A DNA stretch of 64,000 nucleotides, from the NCBI RefSeq assembly GCF_003852545.1, contig NZ_QAJR01000001.1, positions 7,051 through 71,050 of the forward strand, in the 5' to 3' direction. The first letter of the stretch is position 1. Every line of letters starts with the position of its first letter. Shown one piece after another: positions 39,184-48,205 of this stretch. Under the pieces are notes generated by a model that saw only the letters and a program-made list of their open reading frames with translations, was not told the DNA's origin and ran no database searches. Source of the DNA: Acidovorax sp. FJL06 (GTDB lineage Bacteria; Pseudomonadota; Gammaproteobacteria; Burkholderiales; Burkholderiaceae_C). Both the position numbers and the translations under genes were made by a program.

Positions 39184-39894
39184 ATGAGACCCGGACACGC
39201 ACTCGTTCTTTTTTCCGGTGGCCAGGACTCCACCACCTGCCTGGCCTGGGCCCTCAACAACTTTGCCCATGTGGAAACCATCGGCTTTGACTACGGCCAG
39301 CGCCACCACATCGAGCTGCAGGCGCGCCAGACGGTGCTGTCGGCGCTGCGTGCACAGTTCCCGCACTGGGCGGAAAAGCTGGGCGACGACCACATGCTCG
39401 ACCTGGCGGTGCTGGGCCACATCAGCGACACGGCGCTGACCAGCGACACCGAGATCCAGATGACCGCCGCCGGCCTGCCCAACACCTTTGTACCGGGGCG
39501 CAACCTGTTGTTCTTCCAGCTCGCGGCCGCCGTGGGCTACCGGCGGGGGCTGCACACGCTGGTGGGCGGCATGTGCGAGACCGACTTTTCGGGCTACCCC
39601 GACTGCCGCGACGACACGCTCAAGGCGCTGCAGGTGGCCGTGTCACTGGGCATGGGCCAGCGCTTCACGTTCGACACCCCCCTGATGTGGCTGGACAAGG
39701 CCGAGACCTGGGAGCTGGCGCGCTCGCTGGGCGGGCAGGCGCTGGTCGATCTGATCGTGAACGATTCGCACACCTGCTACCACGGCGTGCGCGACACGCT
39801 GCATGCCTGGGGCTATGGCTGCGGCACCTGCCCGGCCTGCGCGCTGCGCAAGAACGGCTACGAGCGTTGGACAGGCGGCTCGGCCAGCCTTTGA
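39184..39894 (+). CDS. queC: 7-cyano-7-deazaguanine synthase QueC
   Basis: A 236-residue ATP-dependent enzyme of queuosine synthesis, making preQ0. The P-loop is [14 protein letters not shown]. The zinc site near the C-terminus is CYHGV...[14 protein letters not shown] (four Cys). [10 protein letters not shown] and [14 protein letters not shown] are family segments. GAGGAGAC lies before ATG 39184. No other que gene is adjacent, and no preQ1 riboswitch was seen. Confidence 0.96.
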   Translation: MRPGHALVLFSGGQDSTTCLAWALNNFAHVETIGFDYGQRHHIELQARQTVLSALRAQFPHWAEKLGDDHMLDLAVLGHISDTALTSDTEIQMTAAGLPNTFVPGRNLLFFQLAAAVGYRRGLHTLVGGMCETDFSGYPDCRDDTLKALQVAVSLGMGQRFTFDTPLMWLDKAETWELARSLGGQALVDLIVNDSHTCYHGVRDTLHAWGYGCGTCPACALRKNGYERWTGGSASL

Positions 39895-40082
39895 TGCGCT
39901 AGCACCGGGCAAATGGATGCATAACCTCATGTTATTTTTGCATAATTTTGCCCCCTGTCTGACAGACAAACGGGCGGCAGATTCATAAAATTGACATCCC
40001 AGCCGACCCGCGGAATCCGTGGAATAGCCTCCACCCCGTGGGGCTGACACACGCACCCGCCCGCCGACTGAGCACGTAAGCC

Positions 40083-40173
40083 GTTTTTTCAAAGGCAGCG
40101 CTCAGCACCGCAACTGCGCCAGGCCTTGCCGCGATCCTCCGGGTCCGCTTCCTTTGAAAAAACTGTTTTTCAA
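40083..40173 (+). promoter_or_regulatory. Three-arm leader structure before pckG
   Basis: Arm A GTTTTTTCAAAGG (40083-40095) is perfectly complementary to arm B CCTTTGAAAAAAC (40151-40163), 13 bp apart by 55 nt. Arm B can instead pair with arm C TTTTTCAA (40166-40173), an 8-bp hairpin that ends 4 nt before the AGGAAG ribosome binding site. Two exclusive folds are therefore possible. The 296-bp region 39895-40190 holds no gene; it also contains a TGTCTGACAGACA palindrome near 39956. Confidence 0.5.
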
Positions 40174-40190
40174 CTTAGGAAGCTCCCCCG

Positions 40191-42065
40191 ATGAACGCAC
40201 CCACCATGCAGGGCCTGAACCTCAACGCCCCGTCCTACGTCAAGAACGCCCGGCTGCTCGCCTGGGTGGCCGACATGGCCGCCCTGTGCAAGCCCGACAC
40301 CATTTACTGGTGCGACGGCTCCAAGGAAGAGTACGACCGCCTGTGCCAGCAGCTGGTCGATGCCGGCACGTTCAAGAAGCTCAACCCCGCCAAGCGCCCC
40401 GGCAGCTTCCTGGCCTGGTCCGACCCGTCGGACGTGGCCCGCGTGGAAGACCGCACCTACATCTGCTCGGCCGCCAAGGAAGACGCCGGCCCCACCAACA
40501 ACTGGATGGCGCCCGCCGAGATGCGCACCACGCTGCAGCCCCTGTTTGACGGCTGCATGAAGGGCCGCACCATGTACGTGGTGCCGTTCAGCATGGGCCC
40601 GCTGGGCAGCCACATCGCCCACATCGGCGTGGAACTGACCGACAGCGCCTACGTGGCGGTGAACCAGCGCCTGATGACCCGCATGGGCAAGGCCGTGTAC
40701 GACGTGCTGGGCGTGGAAGGCGAGTTCGTGCCCTGCATGCACACCGTGGGCGCGCCCCTGGCCGCTGGCGAGAAGGACACCACCAGCTGGCCCTGCAACC
40801 CCAAGGTCAAGTACATCGTGCACTACCCCGAAACGCGCGAAATCTGGTCCTACGGCTCGGGCTACGGCGGCAACGCGCTGCTGGGCAAGAAGTGCCTGGC
40901 CCTGCGCATCGCATCGACCATGGGCCGCGACCAGGGCTGGCTGGCCGAGCACATGCTCATCCTGGGCGTGACCAACCCCGCCGGCAAGAAGTACCACGTG
41001 GCAGCGGCCTTCCCCAGCGCCTGCGGCAAAACCAACTTCTCGATGCTGGTGCCGCCCGAGGCCGGTTTTGCGGGCTGGAAGGTCACCACCATCGGTGACG
41101 ACATCGCCTGGATCAAGCCCAACGCCGACGGCAAGATGCTCGCCATCAACCCCGAAGCCGGCTACTTCGGCGTGGCCCCCGGCACCAACATGCACACCAA
41201 CCCCAACTGCATGAAGAGCCTGGACAAGGACGTGATCTTCACCAACGTGGCCCTGACCGACGACGGCGACGTGTGGTGGGAAGGCATGGAAAAGGACCAC
41301 GGCGGCCAGCTGCCCGGCCACCTGATCGACTGGCAAGGCAAAGACTGGACACCCCAGATTGCCAAGGAAACCGGCGCCAAGGCCGCCCACCCCAATTCGC
41401 GCTTCACCGTGGCCGCCGGCAACAACCCCGCGCTCGACGCGCAGTGGGATGACGCCAATGGCGTGGCGATCGACGCCTTCATCTTCGGCGGCCGCCGCTC
41501 GACCACCGTGCCGCTGGTGACGGAAGCCCGCACCTGGACCGAAGGCGTGTACATGGCCGCCACCATGGGCTCGGAAACCACCGCCGCCGCCTTTGGCGCC
41601 CAGGGCGTGGTGCGCCGCGACCCCTTCGCCATGCTGCCGTTCTGCGGCTACAACATGAGCGACTACTTCCAGCACTGGCTCAACATGGAAGGCAAGATCG
41701 CCGCCACCGGCAAGGCCGTGCCCAAGGTCTTCTGCGTGAACTGGTTCCGCAAGGACGAGGCCGGCAAGTTCGTCTGGCCCGGCTATGGCGACAACATGCG
41801 CGTGCTCAAGTGGATGATCGACCGCATCGAAGGCCAGGCCCCAGGCCAGGAAACCATGTTTGGCGTGGCCCCCCAGTACACCGAAATCAACTGGACGGGC
41901 CTGGATTTCAGCGCCCAGAAGTTCGACGCCGTGACCAGCATCGACAACGCCGCCTGGGCCGAGGAGTTCAAGCTGCACGATGCGCACTTCGAGCAACTGG
42001 CCTACCACCTGCCCCAGGCCCTGCTGGACACCAAGGCCGCGCTGGAGAAACGCCTCGCAGCCTGA
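40191..42065 (+). CDS. pckG: Phosphoenolpyruvate carboxykinase (GTP)
   Basis: A 624-residue GTP-dependent enzyme converting oxaloacetate to PEP in gluconeogenesis. The P-loop is [13 protein letters not shown], with the kinase-1a Asp region TIGDDIAW. Also visible are [15 protein letters not shown], and the substrate loop ENPENGFFGVAPGT equivalent [19 protein letters not shown] precedes the ATG by 8 nt. It is monocistronic, with a terminator at 42101. The long leader with alternative hairpins suggests RNA-level control. Confidence 0.96.
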   Translation: MNAPTMQGLNLNAPSYVKNARLLAWVADMAALCKPDTIYWCDGSKEEYDRLCQQLVDAGTFKKLNPAKRPGSFLAWSDPSDVARVEDRTYICSAAKEDAGPTNNWMAPAEMRTTLQPLFDGCMKGRTMYVVPFSMGPLGSHIAHIGVELTDSAYVAVNQRLMTRMGKAVYDVLGVEGEFVPCMHTVGAPLAAGEKDTTSWPCNPKVKYIVHYPETREIWSYGSGYGGNALLGKKCLALRIASTMGRDQGWLAEHMLILGVTNPAGKKYHVAAAFPSACGKTNFSMLVPPEAGFAGWKVTTIGDDIAWIKPNADGKMLAINPEAGYFGVAPGTNMHTNPNCMKSLDKDVIFTNVALTDDGDVWWEGMEKDHGGQLPGHLIDWQGKDWTPQIAKETGAKAAHPNSRFTVAAGNNPALDAQWDDANGVAIDAFIFGGRRSTTVPLVTEARTWTEGVYMAATMGSETTAAAFGAQGVVRRDPFAMLPFCGYNMSDYFQHWLNMEGKIAATGKAVPKVFCVNWFRKDEAGKFVWPGYGDNMRVLKWMIDRIEGQAPGQETMFGVAPQYTEINWTGLDFSAQKFDAVTSIDNAAWAEEFKLHDAHFEQLAYHLPQALLDTKAALEKRLAA

Positions 42066-42100
42066 TGCTGCCGTCCTGAAATCTGAAGCGCTTTCCCTTC

Positions 42101-42135
42101 AAAGCCGTCCCGCCTTCTGGTGGGGCGGCTTTTTC
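42101..42135 (+). terminator. Terminator after pckG
   Basis: AAAGCCGTCCCGCC TTCT GGTGGGGCGGCTTTTTC, a long GC-rich stem with one mismatch and a T run. Confidence 0.85.
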
Positions 42136-42183
42136 TTGCCCGCCCGGCCCCTGGGCAGGGCCGCGCAACGGTGCTACGGGCAT

Positions 42184-42212
42184 AAAAAAAGCCGTGGCAG
42201 GCCACGGCTTTT
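42184..42212 (-). terminator. Bidirectional terminator before convergent gene
   Basis: AAGCCGTGGC AG GCCACGGCTT flanked by seven A on the left and TTCC on the right. On the minus strand it ends the 42258-42698 gene with a strong T run. Confidence 0.85.
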
Positions 42213-42257
42213 CCTTCATCCCGCCCCCGCGCCCACAGCGCGGCGGACCCGGTGGTG

Positions 42258-42698
42258 TCAGTAGTACTTGCGGATGTCGTCCACGGTGGGGATGCCCATC
42301 GCATGGTGCAGCTCGGCCATGATGCGGGGGTCCTTCATGGCGACTTGCCAGGTGCGCTCGTCTTCGGCGGCGCGGCGGCGGCTTGTCGCCCAGGCCTGGG
42401 CACCACTGCGCAGGGCCACGCCAGCGCGGCGTGCGGGGCTGGTGAGCAGGGCCAGAGCGGCAAACGCCACCAGCCACAGCACCATCCAGGCGGCCAGCAG
42501 GTGGCCTTCGCTCCAGGTGTCGATCACCTGGTTGGCCACCACCAGCAGGGCGGACACCACGGCCGCCAGCAGGAGGGAGGCCGCGCCACGGGCGCCGTCA
42601 AAGCGAGCGGCAGCGCCCTTCAGGGCTGCGGCGGCGTTTTCGGCGCGGACAACGCCGGGGTGTTCGGTGGGGTATTCAACGTGTGCAAAGGCGGTCAT
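42258..42698 (-). CDS. Membrane protein of unknown function
   Basis: A 146-residue protein with two hydrophobic helices (about 38-60 and 67-88), an Arg-rich segment after the second, and a hydrophilic tail with ERTWQVAMKDPRIMAELHHAM. The layout suggests an inner-membrane anchor with a cytoplasmic tail. Not recognised. It is divergent from a LysR gene across 125 bp, so may be its target. Confidence 0.65.
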   Translation of the reverse strand: MTAFAHVEYPTEHPGVVRAENAAAALKGAAARFDGARGAASLLLAAVVSALLVVANQVIDTWSEGHLLAAWMVLWLVAFAALALLTSPARRAGVALRSGAQAWATSRRRAAEDERTWQVAMKDPRIMAELHHAMGIPTVDDIRKYY

Positions 42699-42823
42699 TT
42701 CGGTTTCCCTTTTCTAACGCTTGTGGCGAAATTGCCGGGCGATGGGGTGATATTAGGGTTTACCCTTTGCATGTTCAAGTTTATATTTTGAATCATGGAT
42801 ATTCACAATGGTGATGACCGGCC

Positions 42824-43792
42824 ATGACACCCCTGAACTTCCGCTCCCTGGACCTGAATCTGCTGCGCGTTTTCGACGAGGTGATGGAGGAGCGCAGCCT
42901 TACGCGCGCTGCGCACAAGCTCTCTATCACCCAGCCCGCCGTGAGCAACGCCATGCGGCGCCTGCGCGAGGTGCTGGGGGATGAGCTGCTGGTGCGCAGC
43001 GGCCAAGGGGTAGAGCCCACCCCCCGGGCGCTGGCACTGTGGCCCCCGGTGCGCGAGGCTCTGGCCCATCTGCAGGAGTCCCTGGCCCCGGGCCTTTTCG
43101 ACCCGGCCACTGCGGAATCCACCTTTGTGCTGGCCATGGCCGATGCCACGGCCGCCACGCTGGTGCCTGCCCTGGTCGAGATCATCGAGCGCGAAGCGCC
43201 CGGCATTGCCATCCGTGTGCTGCCTCTGACGACACGCGACCCCCGCCGCCTGCTGGACGAAGAGGCTGCCGATATGGCCGTGGGCTACTTTCCGGCCGCG
43301 CTGGCGGACCTGACGGCGCGTGCCCAGTCGGGCGGCGTCGTCGCGTTTGAAAGCCGCCGCCTCTACGACGGCGAATATGTGTGTGTGATGCGCCAGGGCC
43401 ATCCGCTGGCAGATGCGCCCCTCTCACTGGACGCCTACTGCAAGGCGCGTCACATGCTGGTCAGCTTCTCAGGCCGCCCCTTTGGTTTCATTGACGAAGC
43501 CCTGGCCTCGCTGGGGCGTGAGCGCAAGGTGGTGATTACGGTCAACCAGTTCTTCACGGCCGGGCGTGTGGTGTCGGGCTCGGACCTGCTCACCGTGCTG
43601 CCGCGCCACTTTGTGCCCGTGACCGGCATTGCCGACAAGTTGGTGCAAAGGGCCTTGCCGCTGGATGTGCCACCCGTGCACGTGGACGCTCTATGGCGCC
43701 GACGAGGCCCGCAGCAGGCGGCCATGACCTGGCTGCTGCACGCGCTGGCACGTTCTGCGCGGCGCACCTTCCCGGAGCAGGAGAGCCCGTAG
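42824..43792 (+). CDS. LysR-family transcriptional regulator
   Basis: A 322-residue LysR protein. The HTH is DLNLLRVFDEVMEERSLTRAAHKLSITQPAVSNAMRRL, in the NodD/PcaQ-like subgroup by its start (FRSLDLNLL). Its substrate-binding half has AMADATAATLVP. The target and inducer are unknown; the divergent membrane-protein gene and the downstream phosphoesterase are the nearest candidates. Stop is 12 nt before the next gene. Confidence 0.85.
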   Translation: MTPLNFRSLDLNLLRVFDEVMEERSLTRAAHKLSITQPAVSNAMRRLREVLGDELLVRSGQGVEPTPRALALWPPVREALAHLQESLAPGLFDPATAESTFVLAMADATAATLVPALVEIIEREAPGIAIRVLPLTTRDPRRLLDEEAADMAVGYFPAALADLTARAQSGGVVAFESRRLYDGEYVCVMRQGHPLADAPLSLDAYCKARHMLVSFSGRPFGFIDEALASLGRERKVVITVNQFFTAGRVVSGSDLLTVLPRHFVPVTGIADKLVQRALPLDVPPVHVDALWRRRGPQQAAMTWLLHALARSARRTFPEQESP

Positions 43793-43804
43793 ACTGTGTG
43801 CTGC

Positions 43805-44650
43805 ATGAACATCCAGCTCCTGTCCGACCTCCACCTGGAGGCCCATCCCCACTTTGTCCCTGAACCCGCCCCCGGTGCCGACGTGCTGGTGCTGGCAGGG
43901 GATGTGGGCTCCTACCAGCCCGGCTCGCAGCTGGCAGACGATGATTTTGGACTGGCCCGCTTTTCACCCCTGCCCCAGCACGCCGGCTGGCCCACGCCAG
44001 TGCTGTTTGTGCCAGGCAACCACGAGTACGACGCGCAGGACTTCGACGCCGCCCACCTGCGCCTGCGCCAGACCTGCGACCGGCTCGGCATCGCCTGGCT
44101 GGAGCGCGAAACCCTGGTGCTGCAGGGCATCCGCTTCGTGGGCACCACGCTCTGGAGCGACTTCGACGCCCTGGCCGACCACGAGGGCTGCACCGACCTG
44201 GGTCGGCGGCTGAAACTGCGCGACAAGGCCTTCCGTGCCGCCAACTTCTACCTGCGCAAGACCGGCGGCACGCGACATGGCGAGCCCTTTCTCGCAGAGC
44301 CCCTGCGCCAACAGGCCCTGGCCTGCCAGGAATGGCTGGCCACCACATTGCAGCTGCCGTTTGACGGCCCCACCGTGGCCGTCACCCACTTTGCGCCCAG
44401 CCTGAAGAGCGCAGACCCGCGCTATGGCCTCGTGCCTGGCACGGCAGGTTTTTGCAACGCCCTGGACCACCTGCTGCCCCATGCGCAGCTGTGGCTGCAT
44501 GGACACCTGCATGCGCCCAGCGACTACATCGCAGAAGGTTTGCACAGCGACGGGGCTGCCTGGAGGTGCCGCGTGGTGGCCAATCCACTGGGCTATGCCC
44601 GCAAGGGTGAACAGGCCACCTTCCGGCCCCGATGGGCGGTCACCGTATGA
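43805..44650 (+). CDS. Calcineurin-like metallophosphoesterase
   Basis: A 281-residue phosphoesterase with all five metal motifs: LLSDLHLE, AGDVGSY, GNHEYD, THFAPS, and HGHLH. Active as a phosphatase, diesterase or nuclease; substrate not predictable. ATG 43805 was chosen because the frame upstream is only three residues longer. It begins 12 nt after the LysR stop and is probably co-transcribed with it. Confidence 0.85.
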   Translation: MNIQLLSDLHLEAHPHFVPEPAPGADVLVLAGDVGSYQPGSQLADDDFGLARFSPLPQHAGWPTPVLFVPGNHEYDAQDFDAAHLRLRQTCDRLGIAWLERETLVLQGIRFVGTTLWSDFDALADHEGCTDLGRRLKLRDKAFRAANFYLRKTGGTRHGEPFLAEPLRQQALACQEWLATTLQLPFDGPTVAVTHFAPSLKSADPRYGLVPGTAGFCNALDHLLPHAQLWLHGHLHAPSDYIAEGLHSDGAAWRCRVVANPLGYARKGEQATFRPRWAVTV

Positions 44651-44763
44651 TCCAGGCGCGAATCCAGAGAATTCGCCACGCGCCGGACAAAAAAGCATGA
44701 CCCAGGTCAAGACAACAGGCACCTGCGCAGAGTAGTCTGCCTTATCCCTTTTCGGAGAACACC

Positions 44764-45186
44764 ATGAACATCCTGCTTGCTGTCGATGGCAGCGCCTACA
44801 CCAAGAAAATGCTGGCCTATCTGGCCACCCATGAAGAACTGCTGGGCGGCACCCACACCTACACCGTCCTGACAGTGCAGGCCCCTCTGCCTGCCCGCGC
44901 CCGTGCGGCCCTGGGCAAGGACGTCGTGGATGCGTACCACGCCGAAGAAGCCGACAAAATCCTCTCCCCTGTGTGCAAATTCCTGGCCCGCCATGGCGTG
45001 GACGCCAAGCGCAGCGTCAAGGTGGGCTCCGTGGGCGAAACCATTGCCAAAGTGGCAGACACCGGCAAGTTCGATCTGCTGGTCATGGGCTCGCACGGCC
45101 ACGGCGCCATTGCCACCCTGGTGATGGGCTCGGTCACCACCCAGGTGCTCGCCCACAGCAAAGTGCCCCTGCTGATCGTGCGCTGA
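44764..45186 (+). CDS. Universal stress protein (UspA family)
   Basis: A 140-residue single-domain Usp. It starts MNILLAVDGSAYTKKML and ends with the ATP-binding signature GSHGHGAIATLVMGSVT (G-2x-G-9x-GS/T). A terminator follows. The family is induced in stress; the exact role varies. Confidence 0.92.
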   Translation: MNILLAVDGSAYTKKMLAYLATHEELLGGTHTYTVLTVQAPLPARARAALGKDVVDAYHAEEADKILSPVCKFLARHGVDAKRSVKVGSVGETIAKVADTGKFDLLVMGSHGHGAIATLVMGSVTTQVLAHSKVPLLIVR

Positions 45187-45234
45187 AAGGCTGGCTGGGC
45201 TCCCTACCGGGGCCCTCCCGTCACGCAGCCCCCC

Positions 45235-45260
45235 GCCCTGCCCGTGCAGGGCTTTTTTTT
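45235..45260 (+). terminator. Terminator after usp gene
   Basis: GCCCTG CCCGTG CAGGGC followed by eight T. Confidence 0.85.
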
Positions 45261-45272
45261 GCCTCTTGCGAG

Positions 45273-45323
45273 ACCGATTGGTTCTATAAATTACCGATTG
45301 GTTTACTTTTGCACCAATTGGTT
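45273..45323. promoter_or_regulatory. Three phased ACCRATTGGTT operator-like repeats
   Basis: ACCGATTGGTT at 45273 and 45293, and ACCAATTGGTT at 45313: exact 20-bp period, or two helical turns. Each is an imperfect or perfect palindrome (ACCAATTGGT). The last overlaps a TATACA -10 candidate (45323-45328) of the fasciclin gene. This looks like a cooperative repressor operator; a TetR gene lies at 46397-47020. Confidence 0.6.
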
Positions 45324-45384
45324 ATACATTCGCGCCACGCCCATCCTGGCGTGCCATATCCATCGATACCGAGAGGAGCGACCC

Positions 45385-46320
45385 ATGAACTCTGCATTCA
45401 ACCGCCGCACCATCCTGCTGGCTGCCACCCTGGGCGCTGGCACCTTGCTGCAGGCCTGTGGCGGCGGCGACGACGAGCCCCAACGCAACATCGTCGAGCT
45501 GGCAAAGAACACCCCCGATCTGAGCATCCTGGTCGAAGCCGTCACTGCGGCCGGTCTGGCCAACACGCTCAGCACTGGCACGCTCACGGTGTTCGCACCC
45601 ACCAATGCCGCCTTCGCCGCATTGCTGACCGAACTGGGCGTGACCAAGGAAGCGCTGCTCGCCAACAAGCCATTGCTGACCGCCGTGCTGACCTACCACG
45701 TGCTCGGCAGCAAGGTGATGCGGGCCGATGTGCCGCTGGGCAAAGCCATCACCCCGGTGTCGGGTGGTTTCTTCAAGATTGAATCGAGCAACGGACTCAA
45801 GATCACGGATGGCCGCAACCGCGTGAGCACCATCACCAGCACCGACATTCAGGCCAGCAATGGTGTAGTGCACTTGGTGGACAAGGTGCTGCTGCCCGCC
45901 GACAAGGACATCGTGGCCACCGCCTCTGCGCTGCCGGACTTCAGCATCCTGGTCGAGGCCGTGGTAGCCGCAGGGCTGGTAGGCACCTTGAAGGGCACCG
46001 GCCCGTTCACGGTGTTTGCCCCCACCAACGCCGCATTTGCCGCACTGCTGACCGAGCTGGGAGTGACCAAGGCGAGCCTGCTTGCCAACACCGCGCTGTT
46101 GACCAAGGTGTTGACCTACCACGTGGTGCCAGCACGCGTACTTAAGGCAGAGGTGCCCACCAACACCGCTATCACCACGGTGCAAGGCCAGAGCTTCACT
46201 GTGAGCCCCAGTCTGGTGATCACCGACCAGAATCTGCGCACCAGCAACATCACGGCCGCCGATGTGTTCACCAGCAATGGTGTGATCCACGTGGTGGACA
46301 AGGTGATCCTGCCCAAGTGA
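45385..46320 (+). CDS. Lipoprotein with two fasciclin domains
   Basis: A 311-residue exported protein. The N-terminus has twin Arg (FNRRTILLAATLGAGTLLQAC) and a lipobox with Cys25, then GGGDDE. Two FAS1 domains follow (about 35-165 and 170-311). They are strikingly alike: VFAPTNAAFAALLTELGVTK occurs in both, showing a recent internal duplication. FAS1 proteins serve in adhesion or surface attachment; some are induced by stress. GAGAGGAG precedes ATG 45385. It is probably regulated through the three operator-like repeats upstream. Confidence 0.9.
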   Translation: MNSAFNRRTILLAATLGAGTLLQACGGGDDEPQRNIVELAKNTPDLSILVEAVTAAGLANTLSTGTLTVFAPTNAAFAALLTELGVTKEALLANKPLLTAVLTYHVLGSKVMRADVPLGKAITPVSGGFFKIESSNGLKITDGRNRVSTITSTDIQASNGVVHLVDKVLLPADKDIVATASALPDFSILVEAVVAAGLVGTLKGTGPFTVFAPTNAAFAALLTELGVTKASLLANTALLTKVLTYHVVPARVLKAEVPTNTAITTVQGQSFTVSPSLVITDQNLRTSNITAADVFTSNGVIHVVDKVILPK

Positions 46321-46344
46321 TACACAGAGGCAAGGCCCGCACGC

Positions 46345-46372
46345 AAAAAAGCCCGGCGTGCCGGGCTTTTTT
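46345..46372. terminator. Bidirectional terminator, fasciclin/TetR
   Basis: AAAAAAGCCCGGC GTG CCGGGCTTTTTT: symmetrical, with A and T runs on both sides, between two convergent genes. Confidence 0.9.
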
Positions 46373-46396
46373 GTGCCTGGTCAGACCAGGGGTGGG

Positions 46397-47020
46397 CTAC
46401 CGCGCCGCCAATCCATCAAAACAGGTGCGCACTACCAGGTCCACGATCTCCGCGTCTGAATACTGGCCGCTTTCCTTGAGAAAACTCACCACCGGGTCGC
46501 AGGCACGGGCATAGAGGGTGTACAGCACCACGATGGGCGGCAGGCCGGGGCTGATCACGCCCTGGGCCTGGGCTTCGGTGATCCACTCGCCAATCTGATC
46601 GCTCACGCCCACCAGGCCATTGAGATAGTCCTTGTTGGCCATGAGCACGGCACGCAGCGTGGAGTTGCGGCTGGGAAGCAAGGGCATCTCATTGGTCAGC
46701 AAACGCTCAAGCGACCAGCGCACCAAGGCACGCAGCTTGTCCAGCGGCGGCATGTCGGCGGGCAGGCCCGCCAAATAGGTTTGCACCCGTCCGAGAATCT
46801 GCACCATGGCAGCACTGCACAGTTCTTCCTTGCTGCAGAAGTGCTTGTAGAGGCTGGCCTTCGCAATGCCCACGGCATTGGCGACGTCGTCCATGGTCAT
46901 GGCGTCAAAGGCCTTTTCGCCCAGCAGGCGGCAAGCCGACTGGAGGATGGCTTCCTCGCGCGCCTGGTGCATCTGCTCTTTGAACGAGACTTTGGTTGGC
47001 TGGGTTTGCATAGTCTTCAT
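46397..47020 (-). CDS. TetR-family transcriptional regulator
   Basis: A 207-residue TetR protein. HTH: ILQSACRLLGEKAFDAMTMDDVANAVGIAKASLYKHFCSKEEL (about 25-68). The C-terminal ligand domain is generic. ATG 47020 is one of several possible starts (47011, 47065). A perfect 13-bp palindrome, GTTGCAATGCAAC (47054-47066), upstream may be its own operator. It is convergent with the fasciclin gene and may control it. Confidence 0.85.
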   Translation of the reverse strand: MKTMQTQPTKVSFKEQMHQAREEAILQSACRLLGEKAFDAMTMDDVANAVGIAKASLYKHFCSKEELCSAAMVQILGRVQTYLAGLPADMPPLDKLRALVRWSLERLLTNEMPLLPSRNSTLRAVLMANKDYLNGLVGVSDQIGEWITEAQAQGVISPGLPPIVVLYTLYARACDPVVSFLKESGQYSDAEIVDLVVRTCFDGLAAR

Positions 47021-47053
47021 TTTATACATTGCAGTAAAAAAATAAATGACTAA

Positions 47054-47066
47054 GTTGCAATGCAAC
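47054..47066. promoter_or_regulatory. Palindrome upstream of tetR
   Basis: GTTGCAATGCAAC, a perfect odd-centred palindrome 34 bp upstream of the chosen start. Possible autoregulatory operator. Confidence 0.4.
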
Positions 47067-47153
47067 CACGTCGTTCACGCTATGGCGAGCGCAACGCATG
47101 CCTTGCGCTGCGTTCCTGGGGAGTGCGCCTGGGAGGCACGCCCAGGACTTCAC

Positions 47154-48065
47154 TCAGGACACCAGCGACTGGGCTGCGGCACCGGTCAGCGCAGCCGACA
47201 AGGCATCGAGCAGCTCGGACTCCAGGTTCCAGCAATGCCAGTAAAGCTGGATGGGCAGGGATCGGCCGGGTGCCAAGTCCACCATGCTGCCGTCAGCGAT
47301 GGGGCCGCGCGCCAGCAACTCCGGCACCACCCCCACCGCCCAGCCTGCGGCCACGGCGCGCATCTGCGCCTCGGAACCCGGCACAAAAAGGTGGTTCAAC
47401 GCCACGCGCTTGAGCCCGAAAGCGCGCGCCACGAACTCGGCCGCCATATCGTCTTTGCGGTTAAACGATAGGAAGGACACATCGCGGAAGTTGTGCGGCG
47501 TGAGCCCTTGCGGCAGATGCTGCTCTGCATAGCTGGCCGAGGCCACCGCCACATAGTGCATGGCCCCGAGCGGCACCATCTTGCAACCGCGCAGCGCCTG
47601 TTTGAGCGTGGTCACACAGCCCAGCACCTGGCCTGAGCGCAGCCATTCCTGCGTGAAGTCCTGGTCGTCCACGATGATTTCGAGCGGCAGGCGCTCGCGC
47701 ACCAGGTCGTGCAGCGCGCCCATGGCCCAGGTGGCAATGCTGTCGGCATTGATGGCTATGGATATGCGCTCGTCTTCTCGCGAGCCCCCCGGTGCGCTGG
47801 GCGCCAGCTCTTGCAGGTCGCGCTCCAGGTCGGCGCGCAGCAGGCGCATTTGCTTGGTGTGCTTGAGCAGCAGCTGCCCCGCCGACGTGGGCCGCAATGG
47901 GCGACTGCGCACGATGAGCACCGAGCCTACCTGCGCTTCGAGCGCGCGCAGACGCTGCGACACGGCCGACTGCGTGACGTTAAGGCGCTGGGCGGCGCGC
48001 TCAAAGCCGCCCTCTTCGACGATGGCGGCAAGGCATTCGAGGGCGGCGGGGTCGTAGGTGCTCAT
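47154..48065 (-). CDS. ArgP/IciA-like LysR regulator
   Basis: A 303-residue LysR protein close to ArgP: it begins MSTYDPAALECLAAIVEEGGFERAAQRLNVTQSAVSQRLRALE and has INADSIATWAMGALHDLV and the DDQDFTQEWLRSGQVLGCVTT segment found in ArgP. ArgP proteins respond to lysine or arginine and control exporters and amino-acid genes. Here the divergent neighbour is dadA, not lysE/argO. ATG 48065 is chosen. The intergenic region has CAGACAGACATTAGACAGACTGA, a repeated CAGACAGAC/AGACAGAC motif that could be its binding site. Confidence 0.82.
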   Translation of the reverse strand: MSTYDPAALECLAAIVEEGGFERAAQRLNVTQSAVSQRLRALEAQVGSVLIVRSRPLRPTSAGQLLLKHTKQMRLLRADLERDLQELAPSAPGGSREDERISIAINADSIATWAMGALHDLVRERLPLEIIVDDQDFTQEWLRSGQVLGCVTTLKQALRGCKMVPLGAMHYVAVASASYAEQHLPQGLTPHNFRDVSFLSFNRKDDMAAEFVARAFGLKRVALNHLFVPGSEAQMRAVAAGWAVGVVPELLARGPIADGSMVDLAPGRSLPIQLYWHCWNLESELLDALSAALTGAAAQSLVS

Positions 48066-48205
48066 GGCAGGGGTACTCGGCAAACAGGCAGCAGGGGCCG
48101 ATCTGGTGGCCCCAATTCAACAGACAGACATTAGACAGACTGATGCGTTTGGATTGAGTTTAATTTTGCTTTTAGTAGAACGCAATGTGGATCACACTGC
48201 CATCC

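Noticed and set aside
45385-46320. Repeated FAS1 segment as an assembly duplication
   Set aside because: The two copies share motifs but differ at many codons, so the tandem domains are genuine.
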